Shown here piece by piece: positions 28,741-37,433 of a stretch of 64,000 nt of DNA. Source of the stretch: Methylobacterium sp. AMS5 (GTDB lineage Bacteria > Pseudomonadota > Alphaproteobacteria > Rhizobiales > Beijerinckiaceae); the NCBI RefSeq assembly GCF_001542815.1, contig NZ_CP006992.1:974001-1038000 (forward strand), in the 5' to 3' direction. The translations under genes were made by a program, and so were the position numbers. The notes beneath the pieces were generated by a model. The model was not told where the DNA came from. It made no database searches and saw only the letters and a list, made by a program, of their open reading frames with translations. How positions within the stretch are numbered: position 1 is the stretch's first letter; every line of letters starts with the position of its first letter.

Positions 28741-30348
28741 ATGGATGGAAGCCTCCTTAAGGGCGCGTCGAGCACACACTGGCGTACGCAGGAGATGTTC
28801 CTCGTCCAGGAGGTCATGAACCTGATCGGCAAGGGCCTGCGCCTCGATCAGGTCGCGCGGGAGATGCTGCATCTCCTGTCCGAGATCGTCGGACTGAACC
28901 GGGGACGGATCGTCCTGAAAGACCCCGACGGCGATGGGCACCGCATTGCCTACTCCTACGGGCTGACCCGCGAAGAGGTCGCTCGGGGCCGCTACGCACC
29001 GGGCGAGGGCATCACCGGACGCGTCATCCAGGACGGTCACCTCATCATCGTGCAGGACATCGACAAGGACCCCACCTTCCTTGGGCGGGCGGTGGCGCGG
29101 GCGCAGCTTCCCCGCGGCGCCGTGTCGTTCCTGGCGCTGCCGATCCGGGTCGATCACAGGACCGTCGGAGCCATTGCCTGCCACCGCATCCGTCACCGGG
29201 AGCGCGCGCTCTCGGACGATCTCACCATCCTGCGCATCATCGCCACGATGGTCAGCCAGTTGCTGACCCTGAACGAGCGGGTGGAGCAAAAGACGCGGGC
29301 GCTCGAGGAGCACAACGATATGCTGGCGCGCGAGCTGCGCATCAAGCGCGCCCGCTACGGCATCATCGGAACCTCGCCCACGCTGCTGCGCGCCCTCGCG
29401 CAGGTGGAAAAGGTCGCGAGCGCGACCGCGAGCGTGCTGCTGCTCGGCGAGTCCGGAACCGGCAAGGAACTCTTCGCTCGGGCGCTCCACCTCGCGAGTC
29501 CGCGGCGAGACCGGCCCTTCATCAAGGTCAATTGCGCCGCGATTCCCGACAGCCTGTTCGAATCCGAGCTGTTCGGGCACGAGCGCGGCGCCTTCACCGG
29601 GGCCGTCGATGCGCGGGCCGGCTGGTTCGAGCAGGCGAGCGGCGGCACGATCTTCCTCGACGAGATCGGCGAGATGCCGGCGGTCCTCCAGACCAAGCTG
29701 CTGCGCACCCTGCAGGAGGGGACGGTCGTGCGCCTCGGCGGCAAGCGCGAGATCCGGGTCGACATGCGCCTCGTCGCCGCGACGAACCGGGACGTCGCCA
29801 CCGAGGTGGCCCACGGCCGCTTCCGAGAGGACTTGTTCTACCGCCTCAACGTCGTGCCGATCACCCTGCCTCCGCTGGCGGAACGGCGCAGCGATATCCC
29901 CGATCTGGTGCTGCACTTCCTCACCCAGGCGAATCAGATCAACCAGCGCAACGTCAACCTGACCCAAGGCGCGGTCACGCATCTCGCCCGCCAGCCCTGG
30001 CCGGGCAACATCCGCCAGCTCGCCAACTTCATCGAGCGGCTCGTACTGCTGGCGAGCGAAGGTGTCTTGGACGTCGAGGACGTGCGGCCGATGCTCGAAG
30101 GCGCCGTCGTCACGGCGCCCCCGCTGCTCGCACCGGCCTCGGCTCCGTTCTTCTCACCCGAACGGGAAGCGGCGTTGCGCGCGATCGGCACCGTGCGCCC
30201 CTACCTGCCGGCCGACTCGCACGGCCACGAACAGTTGCGCATGGCTCTGGCCCAGGCCGGCGGCAACAAAACGCGGGCCGCCCAGCGGCTCGGGCTCACC
30301 GAACGCCAATTCTCCTATCGCTGGCGCAAGCTCCAGCCGGCACCCTGA
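28741..30348 (+). CDS. NifA-like sigma-54-dependent activator (GAF-AAA+-Fis HTH)
   Basis: A 535-residue enhancer-binding protein: GAF sensor domain (about 15-165), AAA+ domain with Walker A GESGTGKE near 235 and the sigma-54 contact loop GAFTGA near 285, and a C-terminal Fis-type helix-turn-helix (NKTRAAQRLGLTERQFSYRW). I chose ATG 28741; in-frame starts lie further upstream but add sequence without family likeness. No nif genes are near. The two units downstream each have a -24/-12 promoter and a shared upstream dyad, so this protein is their likely activator. The ligand of the GAF domain is unknown. An IS481 element sits 246 bases upstream and may have altered its expression. Confidence 0.9.
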   Translation: MDGSLLKGASSTHWRTQEMFLVQEVMNLIGKGLRLDQVAREMLHLLSEIVGLNRGRIVLKDPDGDGHRIAYSYGLTREEVARGRYAPGEGITGRVIQDGHLIIVQDIDKDPTFLGRAVARAQLPRGAVSFLALPIRVDHRTVGAIACHRIRHRERALSDDLTILRIIATMVSQLLTLNERVEQKTRALEEHNDMLARELRIKRARYGIIGTSPTLLRALAQVEKVASATASVLLLGESGTGKELFARALHLASPRRDRPFIKVNCAAIPDSLFESELFGHERGAFTGAVDARAGWFEQASGGTIFLDEIGEMPAVLQTKLLRTLQEGTVVRLGGKREIRVDMRLVAATNRDVATEVAHGRFREDLFYRLNVVPITLPPLAERRSDIPDLVLHFLTQANQINQRNVNLTQGAVTHLARQPWPGNIRQLANFIERLVLLASEGVLDVEDVRPMLEGAVVTAPPLLAPASAPFFSPEREAALRAIGTVRPYLPADSHGHEQLRMALAQAGGNKTRAAQRLGLTERQFSYRWRKLQPAP

Positions 30349-30365
30349 CCCGGCTCTGCCAAACC

Positions 30366-30396
30366 CGACAATGTCGACAATGTGTTGACATTCAAC
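30366..30396 (+). promoter_or_regulatory. Upstream activator site 1 for the NifA-like protein
   Basis: Half site CGACAATGTCGA (30366-30377) is followed 19 bases later, start to start, by the inverted half TTGACATTCAAC (30385-30396). The same half site and the same 19-base offset occur at 33704-33734. It lies 18 bases after the regulator's stop and about 90 bases before the sigma-54 promoter, the usual enhancer distance. Confidence 0.7.
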
Positions 30397-30484
30397 AACG
30401 TTTCGTCCGGAGGCGCCCTTCGCAGGTCATAGCTAAATATCTGAAATATATCATCAATATTAAATTGTCGTATTCGCCGCCGAT

Positions 30485-30500
30485 TTGGCACCCGCTTTGC
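30485..30500 (+). promoter_or_regulatory. Sigma-54 (-24/-12) promoter of the OsmC unit
   Basis: TTGGCACCCGCTTTGC has GG at 30487-30488 and GC at 30499-30500 with the obligatory ten-base spacing and a near-consensus TGGCAC. It is 61 bases upstream of the OsmC start codon and downstream of activator site 1. Confidence 0.82.
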
Positions 30501-30560
30501 GCAAATCCCTCCGAGCCGGCCCCGATGAAGACGGGGACAGGGCACGCACAGGAGTTGCCG

Positions 30561-31112
30561 ATGAGCGCGAACGCCGCCCCCACCACCGTCACCACCTACT
30601 TGCGTCCGATCGACCGGGACGGCCTGATGCAGTTCGCCGAGAAGGGCCGCTGCAATCCCGGCTCGCGTGGCACCAACAAGGTGCACACCGTTGTCGACGG
30701 GCAGTACCGCACCCGCAGCTATGTCGGCGACCACCAGCCGGTCGTGGTGGACGAGCCCCTGCACCTGTTCGGCGAGAACACGGCGCCGGCACCGGGTGAG
30801 ATCGTGCTCTCGGCCCTCGGCGGCTGCCTTGCGGTCGGCATCACCGCCGTCGCGACCTGGAAACAGGTGCGCCTGTCGCGCCTCGAACTGCATCTCGAGG
30901 GCGACATCGGCAACCCCGCCGCCTGGGGCGCGGGCGGCGCCGAGAAGCTGCCGGAGGACATGGGATTTCAGGAGATCCGCGTGGCCGTGACCATCGAGGG
31001 CGATGCGAGCCGCGAGGAACTCGACGCGATCGTGCGCCACGCGAATGTCTACTCGCCGGTGGCCAACTCCATGCGAAACCCGATCGCCTTCAAGATCGGC
31101 TTGGCTGGCTGA
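30561..31112 (+). CDS. OsmC/Ohr-family protein
   Basis: A 183-residue OsmC-fold protein with the first peroxidatic-type cysteine present in ALGGCLAVGITAVA. At the usual second position (CPVxNxL) it reads YSPVANSMRNP, so the resolving cysteine is replaced by serine and classical hydroperoxide reduction is doubtful; another cysteine occurs early in GRCNPGSRG. AGGAG lies seven bases before ATG 30561. It is the first gene of a sigma-54-controlled unit with an acyl-CoA dehydrogenase-like flavoprotein and a rubredoxin reductase fusion, suggesting a thiol or sulfur-transfer step in one pathway. Confidence 0.82.
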   Translation: MSANAAPTTVTTYLRPIDRDGLMQFAEKGRCNPGSRGTNKVHTVVDGQYRTRSYVGDHQPVVVDEPLHLFGENTAPAPGEIVLSALGGCLAVGITAVATWKQVRLSRLELHLEGDIGNPAAWGAGGAEKLPEDMGFQEIRVAVTIEGDASREELDAIVRHANVYSPVANSMRNPIAFKIGLAG

Positions 31113-31172
31113 CGCGCCCAGGCGGGGCCAAGCGGTCCCGCCGCCTTCCCCGATCCTTGAGGAGACTGCACG

Positions 31173-32366
31173 ATGCCGAGCGCCCTCGCTTTGCGGCCGG
31201 CGGATGATTCCGTCGGGCCGGTGCCGCCTGCCACGCCGAACCGCCCCGATTGGACCGACGAGGCCGTCCTCGCCGAAACGAAGGCCATCGCCGATGGTCC
31301 CTTGAGCGCCGCGGCGGCGGAGATCGACCGCGGCGCCTACCCGCTCGAGATCCTGGGTCGGCTCGGTGGCGCGGGCGCGCTCGCCGTGCATCTCGACCGG
31401 CACGGGGGGCGCTTCGGGCTCGCGGTGGCTGCCATGCAGGCGGCGAGCCGGGCCTGCGGCGCCACCGGCTTTCTGATGTGGTGCCACGATGTGTGCGGCC
31501 TCTACCTCGAGCAGTCGGGCAACCCGGCCCTGACCGGCGCGGTGCTCGACGATCACGCGGCGGGCCGCCGCTTCGGAGGCACGGCGCTCTCCAACCCGAT
31601 GAAGGCCTTCGCCGGAATCGAGCCGATCCTGCTGCGCGCCCGTCGCGTCCCCGGCGGTTACCGGGTCAGCGGCATGCTGCCCTGGGTCAGCCATATCGGC
31701 CCGGGCCAGTATTGCGGCGCCATCGCGGGCGTCGTCGGCGCCAACGACACGATCAGCCACGAGATCATGTTCGTGCTGGCTTGCGACCGTACCGAGCTGC
31801 GGCCCTGCCCGCACTTCTCCGGCATGGAGGGCACCAGCACCTGGGGTGTGCGGCTCGACGATCTCTTCGTCGGGCATGACGACCTCATCGCCGATCCGGC
31901 GCGCCCCTTCATCGGGCGCATCCGCGGCGCCTTCATCCTGCTTCAATGCGGCATGGGCCTCGGCATCGCCGAGGGGAGCCTCGACGCCATGCTGGCGGTC
32001 GAGGAGACGCTGGTCCACGTCAATCAGTTCCTCGACGATCGACCCGACGCCATCGCGGCCGAACTCGCCGAGTTGCGCGCCCGTGTGATGCGGCTCGCCG
32101 AGACGCCCTATGACGGTGCCGCCGACTACCTGATCGATGTTCTCGACGCCCGTGCCCAGGTCTCCGAACTGGCCTTGCGCGCCTCGCAATCGGCGCTGCT
32201 GCACCAGGGCGCGCGGGGCTACCTGATGTCGGCGGCTCCTCAGCGCCGCATCCGCGAGGCGCATTTCGTCGCCATCGTCACCCCCGCGATCAAGCATCTG
32301 CGCTGGGAGATGGCCCGGCTGTCGCGGGAGACGCAGCCCGCCGCGACCGAAGGGGGCCGGGCATGA
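31173..32366 (+). CDS. Acyl-CoA dehydrogenase-like flavoprotein (possible flavin monooxygenase)
   Basis: A 397-residue protein with the acyl-CoA dehydrogenase fold: helical N-terminal domain, middle beta domain ([19 protein letters not shown]) and C-terminal helical domain. Several relatives of this fold (SfnB, DszC-like) are reduced-flavin monooxygenases acting on sulfur or nitrogen compounds rather than acyl-CoA. The coupling by ATGA overlap to a rubredoxin/FAD reductase, and the nearby NitT/TauT-type transporter, fit that alternative better than fatty acid oxidation. GAGGAG precedes the ATG. The substrate is not deducible. Confidence 0.8.
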   Translation: MPSALALRPADDSVGPVPPATPNRPDWTDEAVLAETKAIADGPLSAAAAEIDRGAYPLEILGRLGGAGALAVHLDRHGGRFGLAVAAMQAASRACGATGFLMWCHDVCGLYLEQSGNPALTGAVLDDHAAGRRFGGTALSNPMKAFAGIEPILLRARRVPGGYRVSGMLPWVSHIGPGQYCGAIAGVVGANDTISHEIMFVLACDRTELRPCPHFSGMEGTSTWGVRLDDLFVGHDDLIADPARPFIGRIRGAFILLQCGMGLGIAEGSLDAMLAVEETLVHVNQFLDDRPDAIAAELAELRARVMRLAETPYDGAADYLIDVLDARAQVSELALRASQSALLHQGARGYLMSAAPQRRIREAHFVAIVTPAIKHLRWEMARLSRETQPAATEGGRA

Positions 32367-33697
32367 GCCGCCCTGAGCCCGCCGACGGCCTCGGCCCCTG
32401 GCAGCTTTTCCTCTGCCGGGCCTGCGGCCTGATCTACGACGAGGGCGAGGGCGACCCCGATAGCGGCCTGCCGCCCGGCACCCGCTTTGCGGACATTCCC
32501 GATGACTGGGCCTGCCCGATCTGCGGCGTCACCAAGTCGGATTTCGAGCCCTACCAGCGGCGCGCGCCTGTCGCGCCGGTGCCGGCCTCGCCGGTGCCGC
32601 AGCGCCGGCCCGGCGTGGTGATCGTCGGCGGCGGAATCGGCGGATGGAGCGTCGCCGAGGCGATCCGGGCCGAGGATGCGGGGGTGCCGATCACCCTGGT
32701 GAGCGCTTGCGACGGCAGCCTCTACCACAAGCCGGAACTCTCGGTCGCCCTCGGGCGCGGCCTGACACCCGACGCGCTCCGCCGCGAGACGGGCGCCGCG
32801 GCGGCGGCACGCCTGTCCCTGCGCCTGATGGCCGACACGGTCGCGGTCGGCCTCTCGCCGGAGCGACACGCCTTACGCACGACGCGCGGCACGCTTCCCT
32901 ACACCCATCTCGTCCTCGCCCACGGGGCGCGGCCAGCGCTGCCGGACGGCCTCGACCCCGCCCTGTGCTGGCGGATCAACGACCTTGCCGCGTGGTCTTC
33001 GCTCCATGGCGAGCTCGCCCGCGGCCCCCGCGCGGTCGCGGTGATCGGGGCCGGCATGGTCGGCTGCGAGCTGGCCGAGGATCTGGCCCGCGCCGGCCAT
33101 GCCGTCACGCTTCTCGGGGCCAAGGCGCTGCCGCTGCCCGAACTCCTGCCGGAGCAGGCCGGACGGCGCCTGCTGGCGGGCCTCGAAGGCGTGGGTGTCC
33201 GCTACCGGGGCGAGAGCCTCGTGAGCGGCCTGAGCCGCCGGCCGGACGGCACCGTCGCCCTCGCTCTCCCGGACGGGACGAGCCTGGCCGCCGCGACCGT
33301 GATCGCCGCGACCGGCCTCGCTACGCCCTCGCGCCTCGTGCGGGGAGCGGGCCTCGCCTTCGACCGCGGCATCGTCGTCGATCCGGCGACCCTGCGCACG
33401 AGCGGGCCTGACATCTTCGCGTTGGGCGACTGCATCAGCATCGCGGGGCGGCCCTGTCGCTTCATCGAGCCCATCGCCCGCCAAGCCGCGGTCATCGCTC
33501 ACGCGATCCTCGGCCGGGCCCATCCGGGCTACGCGCACACCGCCCCGGTCATCCGCTTGAAGACCCGCTCGGCCCCGATCGCGCTGCACGGCATCCCTGT
33601 CGCCGACCGCCCCTGGCACGTCGTCGAAGAAAGCGAGCACCGGCTCGCGATGGAGCAGCGGCAGGGCGGCGACGTCACGGCCTGGCTCGCGGCCTGA
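32363..33697 (+). CDS. Rubredoxin fused to FAD-dependent NAD(P)H:rubredoxin reductase
   Basis: A 444-residue two-domain electron-transfer protein. Residues about 14-70 are a rubredoxin with paired CxxC iron ligands ([33 protein letters not shown]). From about 88 follows a pyridine-nucleotide reductase with the FAD GxGxxG ([12 protein letters not shown]), the NAD(P) motif ([17 protein letters not shown]) and the C-terminal FAD motif DIFALGDC. The start overlaps the acyl-CoA dehydrogenase-like gene. The likely job is to pass electrons from NAD(P)H through the rubredoxin to that flavoprotein or another oxidase. Stop at 33697 is followed directly by activator site 2. Confidence 0.9.
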   Translation: MSRPEPADGLGPWQLFLCRACGLIYDEGEGDPDSGLPPGTRFADIPDDWACPICGVTKSDFEPYQRRAPVAPVPASPVPQRRPGVVIVGGGIGGWSVAEAIRAEDAGVPITLVSACDGSLYHKPELSVALGRGLTPDALRRETGAAAAARLSLRLMADTVAVGLSPERHALRTTRGTLPYTHLVLAHGARPALPDGLDPALCWRINDLAAWSSLHGELARGPRAVAVIGAGMVGCELAEDLARAGHAVTLLGAKALPLPELLPEQAGRRLLAGLEGVGVRYRGESLVSGLSRRPDGTVALALPDGTSLAAATVIAATGLATPSRLVRGAGLAFDRGIVVDPATLRTSGPDIFALGDCISIAGRPCRFIEPIARQAAVIAHAILGRAHPGYAHTAPVIRLKTRSAPIALHGIPVADRPWHVVEESEHRLAMEQRQGGDVTAWLAA

Positions 33698-33703
33698 GCC
33701 TGC

Positions 33704-33734
33704 CGACAATGTCGACAAAAGATCGACATTGTCG
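33704..33734 (+). promoter_or_regulatory. Upstream activator site 2 for the NifA-like protein
   Basis: A perfect dyad: CGACAATGTCGA at 33704-33715 and its inverse TCGACATTGTCG at 33723-33734, offset 19 bases start to start, identical geometry to site 1. It lies 81 bases before the second -24/-12 promoter; the ten-base difference from site 1 is one helical turn, so the activator faces the promoter the same way in both. Confidence 0.75.
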
Positions 33735-33812
33735 AAGGAACGAGATCCGGCCGAGCCGTCTCTACGGACGTCAAGTCGCTGGCCCGAAAGCAGAAATAAA
33801 AAATTCCAGCGA

Positions 33813-33829
33813 TTGGCGCGACTGTTGCT
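33813..33829 (+). promoter_or_regulatory. Sigma-54 (-24/-12) promoter of the ABC transporter unit
   Basis: TTGGCGCGACTGTTGCT has GG at 33815-33816 and GC at 33827-33828, again ten bases apart. It is about 34 bases upstream of the substrate-binding protein start and preceded by activator site 2. Confidence 0.8.
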
Positions 33830-33862
33830 GAGGATTCGTTGCCTGCCCTGCCGGAGACCATG

Positions 33863-35224
33863 ATGGCCCCGTTCGACAATCCCTTCGATGCCAAACGCCG
33901 CTTCGCGCGCGGCGGCTGCTCCTGCGGCTCGCACGCGTCCCAGGCCGCGCACGAGGCGGCCCTGCCGAGCGGGGACGCTGCGATCGAGCGGGCCGTCGAG
34001 ACGACGATGATGCGGGCCCTGTTTCCGCATCACGCGGAGCGCCGTGCCTTCCTGCGCAGCGTCGGCCTCGCGACGGCGGCGGCGGCCGTCAGTCAGTTCC
34101 TGCCGACGAAATTCGTGGCCGAGGCCTTTGCCCAAGCGGACAAGCCGGAGAAGACCGACCTCAAGATCGGCTTCATCCCGATCACCTGCGCCACGCCGAT
34201 CATCATGGCCAAGCCCATGGGCTTCTATGAGAAGCAGGGCCTCAACGTCGATGTCGTGAAGACCGCTGGCTGGGCGGTCGTGCGCGACAAGACCCTGAAC
34301 AAGGAATACGACGCCGCCCACATGCTGGCACCGATGCCGCTCGCCATCACGATGGGGCTCGGATCGAACCCCGTTCCGTTTGCCGTGCCGGCGATCGAGA
34401 ACGTCAACGGACAGGCAATTTGCCTCGCGAATAAGCACAAGGACAATCGCGACCCGAAGAATTGGAAAGGCTTCAAGCTCGCGATCCCGTTCGATTACTC
34501 GAACCACAACTACTTGTTGCGCTACTACCTCGCCGAGCACGGCATCGATCCCGACACCGACGTGCAACTGCGCTCGGTGCCGCCGCCCGAGATGGTCGCG
34601 AATCTGCGCGCCGACAACATCGACGGCTTCCTGGCGCCCGACAACGTCGTCCAGCGCGCGGTCTACGACGGCGTCGGCTTCATCCACATTCTGTCGAAGG
34701 AGATCTGGGACGGGCATCCCTGCTGCTCCTTCTCGGTGGCGCAGGACACGATCCGCGAAATGCCGAACGCGACGGCCGCGATGCTGCGCGCCATCCTCCA
34801 GGCGACCGCCTACGCCTCGAAGGCGGAGAACCGTAAGGAGATCGCCGCCGCCATCGCGCCCGCCAACTACCTCAACCAGCCGCTCACCGTGGTGGAGCAG
34901 GTCCTCACCGGCACCTATGCCGACGGGCTCGGCAGTGTGAAGAAAGACCCCAAGAGGGTCGCCTTCGACCCCTTCCCCTACGAGAGCTTCGCGATCTGGA
35001 CGCTGACCCAGATGAAGCGCTGGGGCCAGATCAAGGGCGATGTCGACTACGCGGCGGTCGCAAAACAGGTCTACCGCGCCACCGACGCCGCCAAGCTGAT
35101 GCAGCAGGACGGATTGACCCCGCCGCAGGCCACCACCAAGACCTTCGTGGTGATGGGCAAGACCTTCGATCCGGCCAAGCCCGAGGAATACCTCGACTCC
35201 TTCAAGATCAAGCGTGCGAGCTAA
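33863..35224 (+). CDS. NitT/TauT-type ABC transporter substrate-binding protein (CmpA/NrtA-like), Tat-exported
   Basis: A 453-residue binding protein. Residues 57-90 form a Tat-type signal (ERRAFLRSVGL, ending AEAFA), preceded by an unusual 56-residue leader containing GGCSCGSH (C19, C21). The mature part has the CmpA/NrtA fold (KIGFIPITCATPIIMAKPMG; RADNIDGFLAPDNVVQRAV). These proteins bind nitrate, bicarbonate, taurine, sulfonates or similar small anions; which one is not readable here. GGAG precedes tandem ATGs at 33860 and 33863; I chose the second for spacing. It opens a three-gene ABC unit behind its own sigma-54 promoter. Confidence 0.88.
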   Translation: MAPFDNPFDAKRRFARGGCSCGSHASQAAHEAALPSGDAAIERAVETTMMRALFPHHAERRAFLRSVGLATAAAAVSQFLPTKFVAEAFAQADKPEKTDLKIGFIPITCATPIIMAKPMGFYEKQGLNVDVVKTAGWAVVRDKTLNKEYDAAHMLAPMPLAITMGLGSNPVPFAVPAIENVNGQAICLANKHKDNRDPKNWKGFKLAIPFDYSNHNYLLRYYLAEHGIDPDTDVQLRSVPPPEMVANLRADNIDGFLAPDNVVQRAVYDGVGFIHILSKEIWDGHPCCSFSVAQDTIREMPNATAAMLRAILQATAYASKAENRKEIAAAIAPANYLNQPLTVVEQVLTGTYADGLGSVKKDPKRVAFDPFPYESFAIWTLTQMKRWGQIKGDVDYAAVAKQVYRATDAAKLMQQDGLTPPQATTKTFVVMGKTFDPAKPEEYLDSFKIKRAS

Positions 35225-35228
35225 CGCC

Positions 35229-36068
35229 ATGCAACGCACGCTCTCGCTGCGCGCCGGCATCCTCTCCCTCGCGCTTCTCGCACTGATCCTGCTCAGCTGG
35301 CAGATCGCGGTCAGCGGCACCGCCCGCACCGAGGCCATGGACCCGGAATACGCCGCCCTGATGGGGCAGGCGGCCACCACGGGCAAATCGGCCATGCCCG
35401 GCCCGCTGGATGTCGGGGCGACGATCTGGAAGCACCTGAAGGATCCGTTCTACGACCGCGGGCCCAACGACAAGGGCATCGGGATCCAGCTCGCCTACTC
35501 GATCGGCCGCGTGGCGCTCGGCTACGGCCTCGCGGTGCTGGTGGCGATCCCGGTCGGCTTCCTCATCGGCATGTCGCCGCTGATGAGCCGGGCGCTCGAC
35601 CCGTACATCCAGATCCTGAAACCCGTCTCACCCCTCGCCTGGATGCCGCTCGCCCTCTACACGATCAAGGATTCGAGCCTGTCTGCGATCTTCGTGATCT
35701 TCATCTGCTCGATCTGGCCGATGCTGATCAACACGGTCTTCGGCGTCGCGGGCACGCGCAAGGAATGGCTCAACGTCGCCAGAACCCTTGAGGTGAGCCC
35801 GATCCGGCGCGCCTTCACGGTGATCCTGCCGGCAGCCGCCCCGACGATCCTCACCGGCATGCGCATCTCGATCGGCATCGCGTGGCTCGTCATCGTGGCG
35901 GCCGAGATGCTCGTGGGGGGCACCGGCATCGGCTACTTCGTCTGGAACGAGTGGAACAACCTCTCGATCACCAACGTGATCACCTCGATCCTGGTGATCG
36001 GCCTCGTCGGCATGGTCCTCGACCAGCTCCTGGCGCGTGCGCAGCGCCTCGTCACCTTCCCGGAGTGA
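35229..36068 (+). CDS. NitT/TauT-type ABC transporter permease
   Basis: A 279-residue inner-membrane permease with about six hydrophobic segments and the EAA-type loop near the end of the fourth (WLNVARTLEVSPIRRAFTVILPAAAP, given in part as ARTLEVSPIRRAF). A large periplasmic insertion of about 60 residues after the first helix is typical of NrtB/CmpB. I chose ATG 35229 just after the upstream stop; a GTG at 35214 overlaps the preceding gene. It works with the binding protein upstream and the ATPase eight bases downstream. Confidence 0.87.
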   Translation: MQRTLSLRAGILSLALLALILLSWQIAVSGTARTEAMDPEYAALMGQAATTGKSAMPGPLDVGATIWKHLKDPFYDRGPNDKGIGIQLAYSIGRVALGYGLAVLVAIPVGFLIGMSPLMSRALDPYIQILKPVSPLAWMPLALYTIKDSSLSAIFVIFICSIWPMLINTVFGVAGTRKEWLNVARTLEVSPIRRAFTVILPAAAPTILTGMRISIGIAWLVIVAAEMLVGGTGIGYFVWNEWNNLSITNVITSILVIGLVGMVLDQLLARAQRLVTFPE

Positions 36069-36076
36069 AGCGACCC

Positions 36077-37057
36077 ATGAGCACGCTCCTTCCGTTCGCG
36101 CGGCGCGCCCGCCGCTCCGCTTCCGAAACGGCTGATGCCGGGACCAGCCGCATGTCGACGTCTGAAAAATTCATCTCCATCGAGGGGATCGCCCGGCGCT
36201 ACCCGGCGCCGGGCGGCAAGGCCACGACGATCTTCGAGAACCTGTGGCTACCGATGCGCCGCGGCGAGTTCGTGTGCATGATCGGCCATTCCGGCTGCGG
36301 CAAGACCACGGTGCTCAACATCCTCGCCGGGCTCGATGCGCCGAGCGAGGGCGTCGTCATCGTCGACGGGCAGGGCATCACCGGCACGAGCCTCGACCGC
36401 GCCGTCATCTTTCAGGGCCACGCCCTGCTGCCCTGGCGCAGCGTGCTCGGCAACGTCGCCTACGCGGTGTCCTCGCGCTGGCGGAAGGCGAAACGCGCCG
36501 AGATCGAGGCGCGCGCCCGCAAGGCGATCGCCACGGTGGGACTGGCCGGCTCCGAGCATAAGCGCCCTTCGGAGTTGTCGGGCGGCATGAAGCAGCGCGT
36601 CGGCATCGCCCGGGCGCTGGCGATCGAGCCGAAGATCCTGCTCATGGACGAGCCCTTCTCGGCGCTCGACGCGCTGACCCGCGGCACGCTGCAGGACGAG
36701 GTGCGCCGGATCTGCGTCGAGACCGGGCAGACGGTCTTCATGATCACCCACGACGTCGACGAGGCGATCTATCTCGCCGACCGGATCGTGCTGATGACGA
36801 ACGGGCCGGAGGCGAAGGTCGCCGAGATCGTCGAGAACCCGCTGCCCAAGAACCGCGACCGCACGCAACTTCACCATGCGCCCGGCTACTACGCCCTGCG
36901 CAACCACCTGATCGACTTCCTCGTGACCCGCTCCCGGACCCTGCGGGACGCCATGCCCGGAGACTACGACCCCCGCCATCCGCCGGTGGTGCGCCCCTCG
37001 CTCAGCGAGGCGGACGCCGCCGCCATCGCCGCCGAGCCGCCGGCCCGGCGAGCCTGA
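36077..37057 (+). CDS. NitT/TauT-type ABC transporter ATP-binding protein
   Basis: A 326-residue ATPase with Walker A GHSGCGKTT near 74, signature LSGGMKQR near 173, Walker B LLMDEPFSALDA and the switch histidine in MITHDVDEA. The 25-residue N-terminal leader and the long C-terminal tail (about 270-326) exceed the usual NrtD/SsuB length and have no visible domain. It starts nine bases after the permease stop and completes the importer; no further gene follows in the unit. Confidence 0.88.
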   Translation: MSTLLPFARRARRSASETADAGTSRMSTSEKFISIEGIARRYPAPGGKATTIFENLWLPMRRGEFVCMIGHSGCGKTTVLNILAGLDAPSEGVVIVDGQGITGTSLDRAVIFQGHALLPWRSVLGNVAYAVSSRWRKAKRAEIEARARKAIATVGLAGSEHKRPSELSGGMKQRVGIARALAIEPKILLMDEPFSALDALTRGTLQDEVRRICVETGQTVFMITHDVDEAIYLADRIVLMTNGPEAKVAEIVENPLPKNRDRTQLHHAPGYYALRNHLIDFLVTRSRTLRDAMPGDYDPRHPPVVRPSLSEADAAAIAAEPPARRA

Positions 37058-37159
37058 TCCCGGCGCCGACCTCGCGCGGGTCGGCTCCTCGGCATCCGAG
37101 AGCCCGCTTCGTGGAGCGAGCCGATCCACCCGGGTCGTCTGGATGCGACGCCTGTGCGC

Positions 37160-37312
37160 CGGGTCCTGGCGGGGTTTGCCTGGCACCTGCGGACGGGCGG
37201 AGACGGGCCCGCGCGCTGCCGGCCGGCGTTCTGCCCTGGCGTACGATCGACGGCTGGTTTCCGGTGCTGGATCGCGAAGGGGCTGTTCGAGGCTCTGATG
37301 CGGGTTCTGGCC
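37160..37312 (+). pseudogene. IS5-type transposase relic
   Basis: Three frames in turn give pieces of an IS5/IS427-like transposase N terminus: RVLAGFAWHLRTGG, then RALPAGVLPWRTIDGWF, then WIAKGLFEALMRVLA. The order and spacing match the family pattern, so this is a frameshifted fragment. It lies in the 376-base gap between the ABC ATPase and the flavoprotein gene; the rest of the gap shows nothing recognisable. Confidence 0.5.
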
Positions 37313-37433
37313 CGTCGCCCCTCCAGCCAGGCCTTCTCCAGAGCCGCGTTGACGCCGAGCTTCGGCCGGTGGCGGAACCGAGGAAGGTCGAAGGTGGTCT
37401 CGGCAAGGATGGCCCTCATGAACGGGTGAGCGA

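Noticed and set aside
28741..30348. NifA-like protein as evidence of nitrogen fixation
   Set aside because: No nif or fix genes are in the window, and the promoters it would control precede OsmC/flavoprotein and ABC genes. Only the domain layout is NifA-like.
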